Shown one piece after another: positions 26,947 through 36,689 of a stretch of DNA of 64,000 nucleotides; within the stretch, counting starts at the first letter, position 1, and each line of letters starts with the position of its first letter. Source of the DNA: Desulfovibrio sp. G11 (GTDB taxonomy: Bacteria; Desulfobacterota; Desulfovibrionia; Desulfovibrionales; Desulfovibrionaceae); NCBI RefSeq assembly GCF_900243745.1, contig NZ_LT984798.1, positions 1,110,501 through 1,174,500 of the forward strand, written 5' to 3'. Position numbers and translations under genes: made by a program. The notes under the pieces were generated by a model, which was given only the letters and a program-made list of their open reading frames with translations, was not told the DNA's origin and did no database searches.

Positions 26947-29068
26947 GAAAGAGCGGATCCCGTTCCATGAAGAGTTCGCCGGCAAGGTCATCAAAATGCT
27001 GGAGGAAGGTACGGCTCCCTGGCAGAAGCCCTGGACGCCGGCCCAGAACCTTGCGCCGCGTAATCCTCTTTCCGGCACGGTCTACAAGGGTGTGAATCGT
27101 CTGCATCTGGCGATGGCCGGCTATGAAGATCCGCGCTGGATGACGCTGAAACAGGCTAATGACGCTGGCTACCGTATCAAGGCGGGCAGCCGTTCCACGG
27201 CTGTGGTCTATTACCAGTTCACAAAGGAACAGGACAAGCTGGATGAGAATAAACAGCCGGTCCTGGGTGAAGACGGCAAGCCTGTGCGTGAAACCGTGTC
27301 GCTGGAACGGCCTATCATGCGCATGGCGCGCGTGTTCAACGCGCAGCAGGTGGAGAGTTTCCCTCCGCTTCCGGAACACGAAAAAGCCTTTGCATGGGAT
27401 CCCCAGGAAAAGGCTGAGGCAGTGTTGGCCAAATCCGGTGCTGTCATCAAACATGATCAACATGACCGGGCTTTTTATCGTCCGCTGAACGATGAAATTC
27501 ACCTGCCACCCAAGGGTAGTTTTGATCAGGGCGAAAAATACTATGCCTCGGCCCTGCATGAGCTGGGACACTGGACCGGCCATCCATATCGTATGAACCG
27601 GGAGTTTGGCCCCTTTGGTTCAGCCACTTATGCCAAGGAAGAACTGCGTGCGGAAATCAGTTCATGGATGGTGGGTCAGGACATCGGGGTAGGACACGAT
27701 CCCGGTCAACATGCTGCCTATGTGAAGTCCTGGGTCAAGGCACTCAGGGATGATCCGCTGGAAATTATGCGTGCCTGCCGGGATGCGGAACATATCCGCG
27801 ATTATGTTCTGGGGTTGGAAATGCAAAAGAAAAAGACTCATGAGCAGAGTGTGGAGCACGGAACGGATGCCATCGGCATGGCTGCGCCTTCCGGCGCTCC
27901 CGTTCAGGATCCTGCATTGGCCAAAACCTATCTTCATGTTCCTTACAAGGAAAAAGAAGCTGCTAAAGCTTTGGGGGCCAGATGGGATGGTAAAGAAAAG
28001 CAGTGGTACGTGCCGAAAGGCACGGATCTTGTGCCTTTGCGACGTTTCATGACGCCGCTTGAACAGGCTTTTGCGGATGCCAAAGTCATTACATCGGTGC
28101 AAACCCTTTCTCCTCAGGAAGAGTTCGCATGCAAGCTGGCGGGCATGGGCCTCGATCTCAAAGGCCAGCTCCCGGAACTGGACGGCAAAACGCACAGAGT
28201 CCCCTTGCTTTCCAAAAACGGTCGCGGCCTTGACGGGGCGTATTGCCTCCACGGCGACGGCGTCCCCGCCGGCTGGGCGCAAAACCACGTTACCGGCGAG
28301 AAGGTGAAGCTCATGGCTACCGGCATCGTACTTTCGCCGTCGGAACGGGAACGTCAGCAGCGTGAACGGGTAGCACGGCTCCAGGCGGCGGAAGCGGAAC
28401 GCGCCAGAGCGCATGATGTCGCCGCCCGGCGTTGTCAGGGCATGTGGGACAGCTTCAGCCCGGCCGCTTCGTCTCCCTATCTGGAGAAAAAGGGCGTAGA
28501 AGCCTTCGGCCTCAGGGAAGATCAGGGCAACCTGATCGTTCCTCTGCGGAACATCGACGGTGAATTACGTGGTTTTCAAGCCATCGCGCCGGATGGGCAG
28601 AAGGCCTTTGCAACAGGCATTGAGAAAAAAGGCAATTTTCACCTGATCGGTGCTGAAGGCAAGGATCTGTTTCAAGGAGAGATTGTCCTCTGTGAAGGTT
28701 ACGCCACCGGCGCTTCCCTGTACATGGCCACGGGCAAGCCCGTAGCGGTCGCCTTTGACTCCGGCAACCTGATTTCCGTGGCGGAAGCCATCCGCAACAA
28801 GTTTTCCAACATCGCCATCACCATCTGCGCGGATAATGATCACTCCATGAAGAGGGACGGCAAGCCCTACAATGTGGGGGTGGAAAAGGCCAGACAGGCG
28901 GCGCAAAAGGTCAACGCCAAGATCAAGGTTCCCACGTTCACCGATAAGGAAAAGGCCCAGGGCCTGACCGACTTCAATGATCTACACATGACGCGCGGCC
29001 TTGAGGCCGTCCGGCGGCAGGTCGGCATGGAGCGCGGCAGGAATCAGGACAGGGAGTTGAGCCGATGA
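26933..29068 (+). CDS. ArdC-like / metallopeptidase / Toprim (TraC-like) polyprotein
   Basis: 711 residues from ATG 26933. Residues 1-120 resemble the ArdC ssDNA-binding domain (PWQKPW, VYKGVNRLHL). A zincin domain with HELGH at 209-213 follows. A DUF5710-like segment (about 330-372, ALGARWDGKEKQWYVP) leads to a Toprim domain with CEGYATG at 587-593 and ADNDH near 634, as in plasmid TraC primases. Likely role: protecting or priming the incoming single strand in the recipient. Domain order is seen; function is inferred. It overlaps topA by 4 bases. Confidence 0.82.
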   Translation: MAGDKKERIPFHEEFAGKVIKMLEEGTAPWQKPWTPAQNLAPRNPLSGTVYKGVNRLHLAMAGYEDPRWMTLKQANDAGYRIKAGSRSTAVVYYQFTKEQDKLDENKQPVLGEDGKPVRETVSLERPIMRMARVFNAQQVESFPPLPEHEKAFAWDPQEKAEAVLAKSGAVIKHDQHDRAFYRPLNDEIHLPPKGSFDQGEKYYASALHELGHWTGHPYRMNREFGPFGSATYAKEELRAEISSWMVGQDIGVGHDPGQHAAYVKSWVKALRDDPLEIMRACRDAEHIRDYVLGLEMQKKKTHEQSVEHGTDAIGMAAPSGAPVQDPALAKTYLHVPYKEKEAAKALGARWDGKEKQWYVPKGTDLVPLRRFMTPLEQAFADAKVITSVQTLSPQEEFACKLAGMGLDLKGQLPELDGKTHRVPLLSKNGRGLDGAYCLHGDGVPAGWAQNHVTGEKVKLMATGIVLSPSERERQQRERVARLQAAEAERARAHDVAARRCQGMWDSFSPAASSPYLEKKGVEAFGLREDQGNLIVPLRNIDGELRGFQAIAPDGQKAFATGIEKKGNFHLIGAEGKDLFQGEIVLCEGYATGASLYMATGKPVAVAFDSGNLISVAEAIRNKFSNIAITICADNDHSMKRDGKPYNVGVEKARQAAQKVNAKIKVPTFTDKEKAQGLTDFNDLHMTRGLEAVRRQVGMERGRNQDRELSR

Positions 29069-31224
29069 AGCTGCTGATTGTGGAAAGTCCCGGCAAGATC
29101 AAAAAATTGCAGGACATTTTAGGATCGGAATGGCGCGTTGCCGCCAGCTGCGGGCATGTGCGCGATCTGCCAAACCAAGGCTATGGTCTGGAGCCACCGG
29201 ATTTCACTCTCCGATACACGGAAATCAAGCCGGATGTACTCAAAAAGCTGGCCGTTCTGGCCAGGGGAGCTGAGGCAGTGTTTCTGGCATCTGACCCGGA
29301 CCGGGAAGGAGAAGCCATTTCCTGGCATCTGAAGGATGCGCTGGGACTCAGGACCTACAAGCGCGTGACCTATACGGCTATCACTCCCCAGGATGTCCGG
29401 GCCGGCTTGGACAATCCGCGCGACATCGACATGAACCTCGTCCACGCCCAGGAAGCGCGTCGAGCTCTTGACCGTTTGTGCGGCTACAAGGTTTCCGGGC
29501 CTCTGGGCCGGGCGGTACAGGAAGAAAAAATGTCCGCGGGGCGGGTGCAAAGCCCGGCTGTCCGGCTTGTGGTGGAGCGGGAACGGGGGATCCGGTCCTT
29601 TGTCTCTACCACCCATTACGGGGTGGAACTGCTGTTTGAAGCCGTGGAAAATATTTCCAATGGCTGGAAGGCGGCCTGGCTGCCCAAGGAAGGCTGGCTG
29701 GAAGAGGGGCAGGAATATTTCCTGGACCAGACCGCTGCCGGGAAGATAGCCACTCTGCGGACTCTGGATATTCTCTCCTGCGAAGAGAAGGAAAGCCGCA
29801 CACCGCCGCCTGCGCCTTTCACAACTTCTTCCTTGCAGCAGGCATCCAGCAATGCGCTCAAATTCAAGCCCAAGAAGACCATGGAGCTGGCGCAGAAACT
29901 CTATGAGGCCGGGCATATTACCTACATGCGCACGGACAGCCCCAACTTGAGCGAAAGCGCCATTACCGAAATCCGGGCTTATTGCGACGCACAGGGCTGG
30001 CCCTTGTCGGCCATGCCGCGCACCTGGAAGAGTAAGTCCGGCGCACAGGAGGCACATGAGGCCATTCGTCCCACGCATGTGGACGTGGAAGAGGCCGGAG
30101 AAACTGACGATGAGAAAGCCCTGTACCGGCTGATCCGCATCCGGACGTTGGCCAGCCAGCTTGCGGATGCCGTCTTTGACGTGCGCGTGGCTCGGCTCGC
30201 CGGCGACGTGGACGGCAGAAAGGCCGTGTTCGAGGCCAAAGGCCGGACGCTTCGGGAACAAGGCTGGAAGGTGGCCATGGCTGCGGACGCTTCCCTGGCC
30301 GACGCGGAAGAGGTGGAGCCTGACAACGCCGTACCGGACCTCAAGGCCGGATGCCAGGCAACGGCTATCCAGGGCGAAGTGAAGACGAAAAAGACAAAAC
30401 CCGCCTCCCGTTTCTCCGAGGCCTCGCTGATCCGAGAAATGGAAAAGCGTGGTATCGGCCGGCCGGCCACCTATGCCGCCATTCTGGAAAACATCACGTC
30501 ACGAGCCTATGTGAAAGAAGAAAAAGGTTTTCTTGTACCCACGCCGCGCGGGGAAAAATTGGTGGACGCCCTGGTGGGTGCATTCGGCTTTCTGGACCTG
30601 GATTTCACCAGCCATATGGAAGAACGCCTTGATGACGTGGCCGGAGGTAAAGTCGGTTATGCGGAGTGCATCGGCGTGTTTCACACCCAGCTCATGGAAG
30701 AACTGGACAAGTTCGTCCAGGCGCATACCGTCCCTTGTCCGGCCTGCGGTGATCGAGAGCAGTTCCGTCATATCTACTCCAGGGAAAAAGGCTGGAATTT
30801 CTGGGGTTGCAAGGTCTGCGGAGCTACTTTTGCCGATGACAACGGCCGGCCTGGTCCCAAACGGGAAAAGGGGACCAGCGATCTGACGGACTTCTTGTGC
30901 GAAAAGTGCGGCAAGCCTCTTCAGCATCTCAAGGGTACGAAAAAAAATGGTTCCGGCCAATATGACTTCTTCGTCTGCTCCGGCAAGGAGTGCGGCGCGA
31001 AATATGCCAATGTGAACGGTCAGCCCGTTGTCCATGAACTTCCGGCGCTGTCCGAACACAAATGCAAAAAATGTGGCAAGCCTCTGGCGTTGTTTGAAGG
31101 CACAAGTCGGGCGGGCAAGCCTTACAAAAAATTCAACTGTTCTGGTTACCCCCGTTGCCGGCAAAGTTATTGGGGAAAGGATGACGGTACGCCAGACTAT
31201 GAAAATCCCGTCAAAACGAAGTAG
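29065..31224 (+). CDS. Type IA DNA topoisomerase (TopA-like, ICE-encoded)
   Basis: 719 residues. The N-terminal Toprim domain has LIVESPGKIKK and DPDREGEAI; the catalytic Tyr is residue 287 in ITYMRTDS. The GRPATYA motif lies near residue 475. Three C-terminal zinc ribbons (CPACG..CKVCG; CEKCG..C..CG; CKKCG..C..C) follow. Conjugative elements such as RP4 carry a similar enzyme (TraE). It relaxes or decatenates transferred DNA. No break in the frame. Confidence 0.92.
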   Translation: MKLLIVESPGKIKKLQDILGSEWRVAASCGHVRDLPNQGYGLEPPDFTLRYTEIKPDVLKKLAVLARGAEAVFLASDPDREGEAISWHLKDALGLRTYKRVTYTAITPQDVRAGLDNPRDIDMNLVHAQEARRALDRLCGYKVSGPLGRAVQEEKMSAGRVQSPAVRLVVERERGIRSFVSTTHYGVELLFEAVENISNGWKAAWLPKEGWLEEGQEYFLDQTAAGKIATLRTLDILSCEEKESRTPPPAPFTTSSLQQASSNALKFKPKKTMELAQKLYEAGHITYMRTDSPNLSESAITEIRAYCDAQGWPLSAMPRTWKSKSGAQEAHEAIRPTHVDVEEAGETDDEKALYRLIRIRTLASQLADAVFDVRVARLAGDVDGRKAVFEAKGRTLREQGWKVAMAADASLADAEEVEPDNAVPDLKAGCQATAIQGEVKTKKTKPASRFSEASLIREMEKRGIGRPATYAAILENITSRAYVKEEKGFLVPTPRGEKLVDALVGAFGFLDLDFTSHMEERLDDVAGGKVGYAECIGVFHTQLMEELDKFVQAHTVPCPACGDREQFRHIYSREKGWNFWGCKVCGATFADDNGRPGPKREKGTSDLTDFLCEKCGKPLQHLKGTKKNGSGQYDFFVCSGKECGAKYANVNGQPVVHELPALSEHKCKKCGKPLALFEGTSRAGKPYKKFNCSGYPRCRQSYWGKDDGTPDYENPVKTK

Positions 31225-31233
31225 GAGGGTAAT

Positions 31234-31518
31234 GTGAAAAAAAAACGTCTTTCAGCAATGTTTGAAAACAGTGTTGCCATTCAGGACGGGGCGCATGAAG
31301 AAGTACTTTGTCCGCATTGCGACGAACCTCTGGTTTTTGGTATGAAAGATAATGCGCATGAGTTTTCCATAGGGTTGACAAAAATCCTTGAGTGTCTGGT
31401 TGTCGCGGAACACATGGGATATGTTCCCCCATTCCCAGATGACTGGTGGGTGTCGGCAAGCAGACGTTACGCTTTTATCCCGGACGTTCGGAATCATTTG
31501 CAGCATAAAAAGGAGTAG
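31234..31518 (+). CDS. Small zinc-ribbon-like hypothetical protein
   Basis: 94 residues, starting at GTG 31234; AGGAGGG lies 6 bases upstream, and the ATG at 31232 is followed directly by a stop, so GTG must be the start. A CPHCDEPL motif near residues 25-32 suggests metal binding. The rest is helical with DDWWVSASR. AT-richer than topA. It lies 2 bases before the next gene; function unknown. Confidence 0.55.
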   Translation: MKKKRLSAMFENSVAIQDGAHEEVLCPHCDEPLVFGMKDNAHEFSIGLTKILECLVVAEHMGYVPPFPDDWWVSASRRYAFIPDVRNHLQHKKE

Positions 31519-31520
31519 AC

Positions 31521-32384
31521 ATGCACGTTTACAAGCTGAAAACAGGACTGCAACCTATCAAGCTTATCGAAAAAGAGCAGTTTGAGCGAGATACCGGCAA
31601 ACAGTCTCCCTGGTATCAGAAAAATGGGGATGAAATGGTTCAATACGCAGTCTGTCCAGCTTGTGACAATCCGATACAAATCATTGCATTGTATAAGAGG
31701 AAAGAGAATAGTCCAAGGCCATACGGGAAACATGTAGCACGGTCAGTCCTGTGGTTGGCGGACTACAGTCAGGAGGCATATGACACATGCCCATATGCAA
31801 ACCCGAATCTATCTCTGGTAGGAGGGAATCTTCGCCCTGAAGGTGACCAACGCTCAGTTGCTATTTTAGCTTTCCTCAGAGAGCAGTTTGATCGTGTCAT
31901 ATATATTCTGCAAGAAGAAACGGGCATTATTTTTTCCGAAAGTCTTGCCCGAAAAATGCTGCAATCTTTTCTGGAGATGCGCGGCGCGCGTTATATAGGA
32001 ATAAATATGTGCAATCTCCCGTGGATATTTGGGTATATGACGATAAGCCAGCCACTTTTCGGACGAATACTCAAAAAAGATTCACCGTTGATGGAGGCAC
32101 TAAAAAAACGCAACGAACTGTCTTTCAACGGCAATCAGGTAAAAAATGCTGACGGAAAATTCATTGACCTCAATTTTACCTTTCTGGATCACAAAATGCC
32201 TGGCAGTGATTCAACGCACAAAGAGAGCATTGAATTTATTGTTTCATTGGGAAATGAAAACGTATTCAACAAGATTCTCGAAGTTGACCCCATGCGTTTT
32301 CACAATCTTGTCAATCTGCCACCGGAAAAATCTCACCGCAAACAAAACCTACTTGCTATTGCGGAAGAGATGATTCCTTTATGA
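31521..32384 (+). CDS. Hypothetical protein with N-terminal CPAC motif
   Basis: 287 residues with AAGGAG upstream of ATG 31521. CPACDNP at about residues 45-51 and a later TCPYANPN could bind a metal. No membrane helix. The middle is helical (FLREQFDRVIYILQEETG). It overlaps the next gene by 4 bases, and the previous protein also has a Cys pair, so the two may act together (inference). AT-rich; no family recognised. Confidence 0.6.
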   Translation: MHVYKLKTGLQPIKLIEKEQFERDTGKQSPWYQKNGDEMVQYAVCPACDNPIQIIALYKRKENSPRPYGKHVARSVLWLADYSQEAYDTCPYANPNLSLVGGNLRPEGDQRSVAILAFLREQFDRVIYILQEETGIIFSESLARKMLQSFLEMRGARYIGINMCNLPWIFGYMTISQPLFGRILKKDSPLMEALKKRNELSFNGNQVKNADGKFIDLNFTFLDHKMPGSDSTHKESIEFIVSLGNENVFNKILEVDPMRFHNLVNLPPEKSHRKQNLLAIAEEMIPL

Positions 32385-33274
32385 TTGGAGAGAGTATGTC
32401 CGGTTTCATGAGTTCCAGCACGGCAATGAAAATTTTTGAGGCCCAAGCCAAAGAACCTGACTTTGACAAATTGCGGAAATACGCCTTTAGGCCTGCTCCC
32501 GGCCCTGATGGCAAACGCATCGGCTGGGTCGGCCTCGGTGATCCGCTTGACCTGGATTTCAGCTTCGGCATCAACTTCGGCCGATTCATGGCTTTTTCTT
32601 TGCGAATCGACGAACGCAAGCCCTCCAGTGCGGCTATCAAAATACGCCTGGCGGAAGCCCTCAAGGAGGAGGCCGACAGCGACGGCAAGGTGTCGGGCAA
32701 ACGTAAGAGAGAATTGAAAGAGGCCATTATAGCTATGGTCACTTCCAAGACCGATTTCATTCCGTCCCTGACTGACTGCATCTGGGATTTGGACGCGCAG
32801 CGTTTCTATGTCTCCACGGCTTCAGATGGGGTCCTGACCATCCTGCTGGAGTTGTTTAACAAAACCTTTGGTGTCACTCCCTTTCCCATATCGCCCAAGA
32901 CAGATATGGCCACTCTGTTCGCCAAGGTGTTCCAGAAAAGTATTTCCGTGGATGGCGGCACTGAAGTCAGCGCCAATGGCTACTCCGTGACGCTGGCTAC
33001 GCCGGAACAGCAAGAAAACAAGGCCCACGTCGCTGTTGTCAACAATCAGGGAGCCGTGGCGACGGCTCTGGAAGAAGGTCTGCGGATCACCAAAATGGCT
33101 TTGCTTGCTGTGAACGGGGAGCAGGAACTGCCTTTTACCCTGGCTGATGATCTGACCCTCTCGGGTTTGAAGCTGCCCAAGGGGGAAAAAGGCGATGACG
33201 CCGAAGTTACGTTTTTCCTGAAGGCTGAGGCTTGCGCGCATGTGGCCCATATCGTGGAAACCCTGAGCAAGTAA
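32381..33274 (+). CDS. RdgC-like recombination-associated protein
   Basis: 297 residues from ATG 32381; ATG 32396 has the better spaced GGAGAG and would give 292. The C-terminal part, with ATALEEGLRITKMAL and FTLADDLTLSGLKLP, resembles RdgC, where a helix 'LE.G..VTKLAL' precedes a 'DD..LKRL.F' strand pair. The middle SGKRKRELKEAI is also RdgC-like. RdgC binds DNA as a ring and limits RecA loading; ICE copies may protect transferred DNA. Call made from pattern, not search. Confidence 0.55.
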   Translation: MIGESMSGFMSSSTAMKIFEAQAKEPDFDKLRKYAFRPAPGPDGKRIGWVGLGDPLDLDFSFGINFGRFMAFSLRIDERKPSSAAIKIRLAEALKEEADSDGKVSGKRKRELKEAIIAMVTSKTDFIPSLTDCIWDLDAQRFYVSTASDGVLTILLELFNKTFGVTPFPISPKTDMATLFAKVFQKSISVDGGTEVSANGYSVTLATPEQQENKAHVAVVNNQGAVATALEEGLRITKMALLAVNGEQELPFTLADDLTLSGLKLPKGEKGDDAEVTFFLKAEACAHVAHIVETLSK

Positions 33275-33280
33275 TCTTAC

Positions 33281-33305
33281 ATGGGCTGGCGTTTGGCCAG
33301 CCCAT
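33281..33305. terminator. Hairpin after the RdgC-like gene
   Basis: ATGGGCTGGC-GTTTG-GCCAGCCCAT, a perfect 10-bp stem just after the stop at 33274. No long T-run follows, so a weak terminator or mRNA-processing site is possible. Confidence 0.5.
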
Positions 33306-33322
33306 TCCTCTAGAGGTTCCAG

Positions 33323-33931
33323 ATGCAAAAAAATCGCGCCTACCCGCTGATTCTGTTTTTTTTCCTGCTGTTGGCTTTTCAACCTGCGCTTGGTGCCGAC
33401 TCCACCAGCTTTGACCCCACAAAGGTCGCTGTAAAGGCCAAAGGCTCTGGCGGCGTCCCGGTTGGAACCATCATTTCATGGCCAGTTGCGACGAATCCGG
33501 ACGATATGGACAACTGGCTGGAATGTAACGGACAATCCATATCACAGTCAGTTTACCCGGAACTGTTTGCGCTTGTAGGGCCAAAAGTGCCTGATCTGAG
33601 GGGGTTGTTTCTGCGTGGATTTGGCTCCCAAGACTCAAAGCATTTTGGGGAGGTCACTCACTCCAGTGGAGCACTTGGGGATATTCAAGGCGACAGTATC
33701 CGTGAGAATATGACCAGAGGAGAATTTGAAGCATTCTGTGCAGGTGCGGTTCAACGGAAATCTGGAGTATTTGCGAAATCATATACTATATATCGGAGTC
33801 GTGACCAAAGCGGTTGGTCGTATTCGCCCAATGCAGTTTTGGTTTTTGACATGTCATCCGCTGGGCCTACCAGTAACGAAAACCGCCCTGTGAACATGGC
33901 CGTGCGGTATCTCATGCGCGCCCGGCTGTAA
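33323..33931 (+). CDS. Secreted tail-collar-domain protein
   Basis: 202 residues with a signal peptide (cut near ALG|A, about residue 24). The body matches the phage tail collar fold: VPVGTIISWP, WLECNGQSI, then KVPDLRGLFLRGFGS, ending NRPVNMAVRYLMRA. Such domains recognise surfaces in phage fibres and in some PilV tips. Here it is a free secreted protein with a Ser/Gly-rich centre. It stands alone after a hairpin. An adhesin role in mating-pair formation is inference. Confidence 0.72.
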   Translation: MQKNRAYPLILFFFLLLAFQPALGADSTSFDPTKVAVKAKGSGGVPVGTIISWPVATNPDDMDNWLECNGQSISQSVYPELFALVGPKVPDLRGLFLRGFGSQDSKHFGEVTHSSGALGDIQGDSIRENMTRGEFEAFCAGAVQRKSGVFAKSYTIYRSRDQSGWSYSPNAVLVFDMSSAGPTSNENRPVNMAVRYLMRARL

Positions 33932-34244
33932 TCTAGCTGGCTTTGGGATTTCGTGCGTCTAGGTTGCGCAAAAATGTTGGGTCACAAGGGTAATAGATCT
34001 TTTATTTACTCCGATAAAAGGATAGAAAATTATTTAGCTAGGAATAAGATTAGAATTGCAATGCTGACTAAATAGAGCCTTTAATTCTCAGGGCTAGCTC
34101 GGAAAAATACAAATCAATTGAGATTCAATATGTTAGAAGCAAAAAATATTAATCGAGATGCAGGTTGTTCATTTTTTGCACATTTTTTGCATCTCTCTCT
34201 TGACACTGTATGACCGCGCTTTAGGCGCGGTGCTGGCATTTGTT
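33932..34244. other. Non-coding AT-rich stretch
   Basis: No convincing gene on either strand. It contains one perfect 7-bp stem-loop, ACCGCGC-TTTAG-GCGCGGT (34213-34231), and a TTGACA at 34200-34205 without a matching -10. The IS30 element begins at about 34318. Confidence 0.5.
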
Positions 34245-34283
34245 CAGCTAGAGCGTGCTGATAACGCGTTCTAGCTGTTTTTT
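34245..34283 (+). terminator. Rho-independent terminator
   Basis: CAGCTAGAGCG and CGTTCTAGCTG pair over an 11-bp stem with one G-T pair; TTTTTTG follows at once. It would end transcription from the collar-protein side before the IS30 element. Confidence 0.7.
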
Positions 34284-35268
34284 GTATTTTTGCCAAAGAA
34301 AACTTAAAAAAGGCGGATTCAACTTGCAAGTGCAACACCCTCAAGGTTGAATGAAAAGGCAAGGTGGTATAGCACTTTAGCCTCTCCATCCAACCAAAGA
34401 TTGAGGGGCGTATGGGCTATGCACACCTTGCCAGGGAAGAACGGTACTACATCTGCCAGGCAGTGAAAAGTGGAACGTCACTGAGGGCCATAGCCAAAGC
34501 GATAGGCCGTAGCGTCTCAACTGTAAGCCGCGAACTTGCGCGAAATACCGGGGCGCGTGGCTACCGCTACAGGCAGGCACACAAGCGCAGTCAGAAAAGG
34601 CAGACCAGTAAAGGGAAGAAGCGCATTGGCCTTGAGGTATGGACGTATGTTGAACAGTGTCTGCACCAGGACTTCAGTCCGGAGCAAATCTCTGGAGTTC
34701 TCAAACGCAAAGGTTTTGCCCTCAGTCATGAATGGATTTACCAGTACATTCTGGCGGACAAAAGGCGAGGAGGGACGCTGCACAGCCATTTGCGCTGCCA
34801 GCGCAAACGCAAACGACGATATGGCAAACCTGACAGACGAGGTCAAATCAAGGGGCGTATCAGCATAGACACACGGCCGCCTATTGTTGACGAGCGTTCG
34901 CGCCTTGGTGACTGGGAGGCTGATACCGTTGAAGGGAGTAAAGGAGGCCCCGTTTTGGTAACACTAGCAGAGCGTAAAAGCCGTCTTTTCCTGTTTGGCA
35001 AGGCTCCCAACAAAAGCGCCAGCGAAGTAAGGCGGGTCATTGAAGGACTCTTGACACCCATTAAGGACTTTGTTCAGACTATTACCTATGATAACGGCAA
35101 GGAGTTCAGCTACCATGCCGATGTGTCAGCTACACTCGAGGCTCAGGGATTTTTTGCGCACCCCTACCATTCGTGGGAGCGTGGCTTGAACGAGAACTCC
35201 AATGGCCTTCTACGCCAATACTTCCCCAAGGGGGTAAGCTTGGCATCGGTCACGCAAGATGAGATCAT

Positions 35269-35277
35269 AGCGGCAAT
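35269..35277. repeat. IS4 target duplication, left copy
   Basis: AGCGGCAAT, repeated at 36537-36545. Confidence 0.85.
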
Positions 35278-36536
35278 CAATGTTGTCCGGTTAAGCACCC
35301 ATAGCTAACAGGCTATAACTATAGGTGTTTATAGTTTTTCGTCTTCGTGGATTCAGAAGTTCTTCCAGAGAATCCTTGCCGAACAGATTCAAGCAAATGA
35401 GCTCGAAGAGTTGTTGCACCGACAGCCCAAGCTTGCTCAGGAATTTCTGATAGGCCAGGAGTAAATACACGGTCAGGCCGTATAAATCTGGATGTGCACC
35501 GCATTCTCCGAGCGCCCGACAAAGCTTTTAATATGCAGATTTTGTTTGACTTCGCGGAAGAATATTTCAATTTGCCAGCGTTCTTTATAGATATCAGCAA
35601 TTGTCTTGGCGGACAGGCGGAAATGGTTGGTCAAAAATTCGTACCGTTTGCCGGTTTTCGCATCGCGATAGCCGATTCTGCGTAGACGAGTGGTTTTTCC
35701 CCGGCTGCTCACGTCAATGATGTGATCGGACGTGACCCCGGTTTTCCGGTCTACGGCGCGGCGATCAACGAGCTTATAGGCAGCATTGCTCTTCAGTCGG
35801 GTTACGAAGAAAATGCCCTTCGCGGTCAACATGCGAAACCAGGAATAGCAGATATAGCCTTTATCGAAGGTGACGATGGAACCCTTTGGCAATGAAAGAC
35901 TTTTGGCCATGCGGCTTTCGTGGGTTTTGGCATTGTTGATATCGAGAAAAGCGGGAATGTAGCCATCGTGGTCAAGCACGGTATTTACTTTCACGCCAGC
36001 CTTGTTCCGCCGGAACGACGCCCAGGGAAAGATGGACAGGCATAGGCTGATGGTGGTGGCGTCCATGCTGTACAGCTTGCACTTGAAGCGGAATTTGTGA
36101 CGAGGCGCACGAAGATGGCACAGGCCATACATTTCAGCGAACAGGTCTTTGAAAAATTCCACAGGCCTTGAATTGTTGGCATCGGCAACCGTGGAACGCG
36201 CTACTGATTTCAAGCCGAGGTGATACAGCCGTCTCTTGGCCGCCTCCAAGGCGCGAAGCCCATCGCGTAAAGAGCGCCTTGCAGCGAGTTGGATAAAGGC
36301 CATGACGGTGAATTGCTCCTTGAATCCAAATTGGCGTGAAGAGCGGCCAGTTTTGTGCTTGCGTTCGAGTTTTTCAAAAACATGTCCCGGTATCAGGGAT
36401 AGCAGTTGAGAGAAGAGTGTAGTATGATGGCTCAAGTCCAAAATCTCCTTGTGTGGCAAGTTGTTGTGGTAACTTCTTATACCACATACTGCTGAGATTT
36501 TGGACTTTTTTGTTACCCCTTAGCCGGACAGCAATG
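35278..36536 (-). mobile_element. IS4-family insertion sequence (1259 bp) inside IS30
   Basis: Terminal inverted repeats CAATGTTGTCCGGTTAAGC (left) and CATTGCTGTCCGGCTAAGG (right, read inwards) differ at 4 of 19 places. A 9-bp target duplication flanks the element exactly. It holds one transposase gene on the minus strand, broken by a frameshift. Confidence 0.88.
35291..36459 (-). pseudogene. IS4 family transposase with C-terminal frameshift
   Basis: Starts at TTG 36459; DUF4372-like N-terminus (LFSQLLSLIPGHVF), then DDE core: YSMDATTISL, VTFDKGYICY and the YKERWQIEIFFREVKQ Glu box. The frame stops at 35473 after IQIYTA. One base earlier in phase, the sequence continues LTVYLLLAYQKF..., reaching a TAA at 35291-35293 just inside the IS end. 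So a single base is missing near 35476. No slippery heptamer is present, so I call it a mutation, not programmed shifting. Confidence 0.8.
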
Positions 36537-36545
36537 AGCGGCAAT
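36537..36545. repeat. IS4 target duplication, right copy
   Basis: AGCGGCAAT, identical to 35269-35277. Confidence 0.85.
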
Positions 36546-36689
36546 GTGCCGCTTGAACTGGCGGCCTAGAAAATGCCTTGGGTTTAAGACACCCTATGAA
36601 GTTTTTTTAGAAGACGCCAATACCCAAGGACTGGGTGTTGCACTTTGAACTTGAAACCGCGAAATACAAAAACACCGTTGGAGGGCGTT

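Larger units (their letters stand above)
34412..36648 (+). pseudogene. IS30 family transposase, split by IS4
   Basis: The frame from ATG 34412 carries an N-terminal HTH (LREIAKAIGRS-like; here LRAIAKAIGRS) and the DDE residues in DWEADTV, TYDNGKEF and GLNENSNG. After residue 288 it runs into the IS4 element and ends at 35308. Removing IS4 and one 9-bp target copy joins it to 36546-36648, giving the usual IS30 ending ([15 protein letters not shown]) and a TGA. All catalytic residues lie before the break; only the tail is lost. Confidence 0.85.
34318..36655 (+). mobile_element. IS30-family element carrying a nested IS4 element
   Basis: Ends are inverted repeats TTCAACTTGCAAGTGCAACACC (34318 on) and its near match read inwards from 36655. 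The transposase gene is on the + strand. An IS4 element (35278-36536) has landed in it. Exact outer limits may shift a few bases because GCGG/CCGC also flank both ends and no clear target duplication was seen. The right end is 34 bases upstream of the chemoreceptor start codon. Confidence 0.8.

Noticed and set aside
35473-35490. Programmed frameshift in the IS4 transposase
   Set aside because: No slippery A-run or heptamer, and the shift lies at the far C-terminus, unlike known programmed sites.
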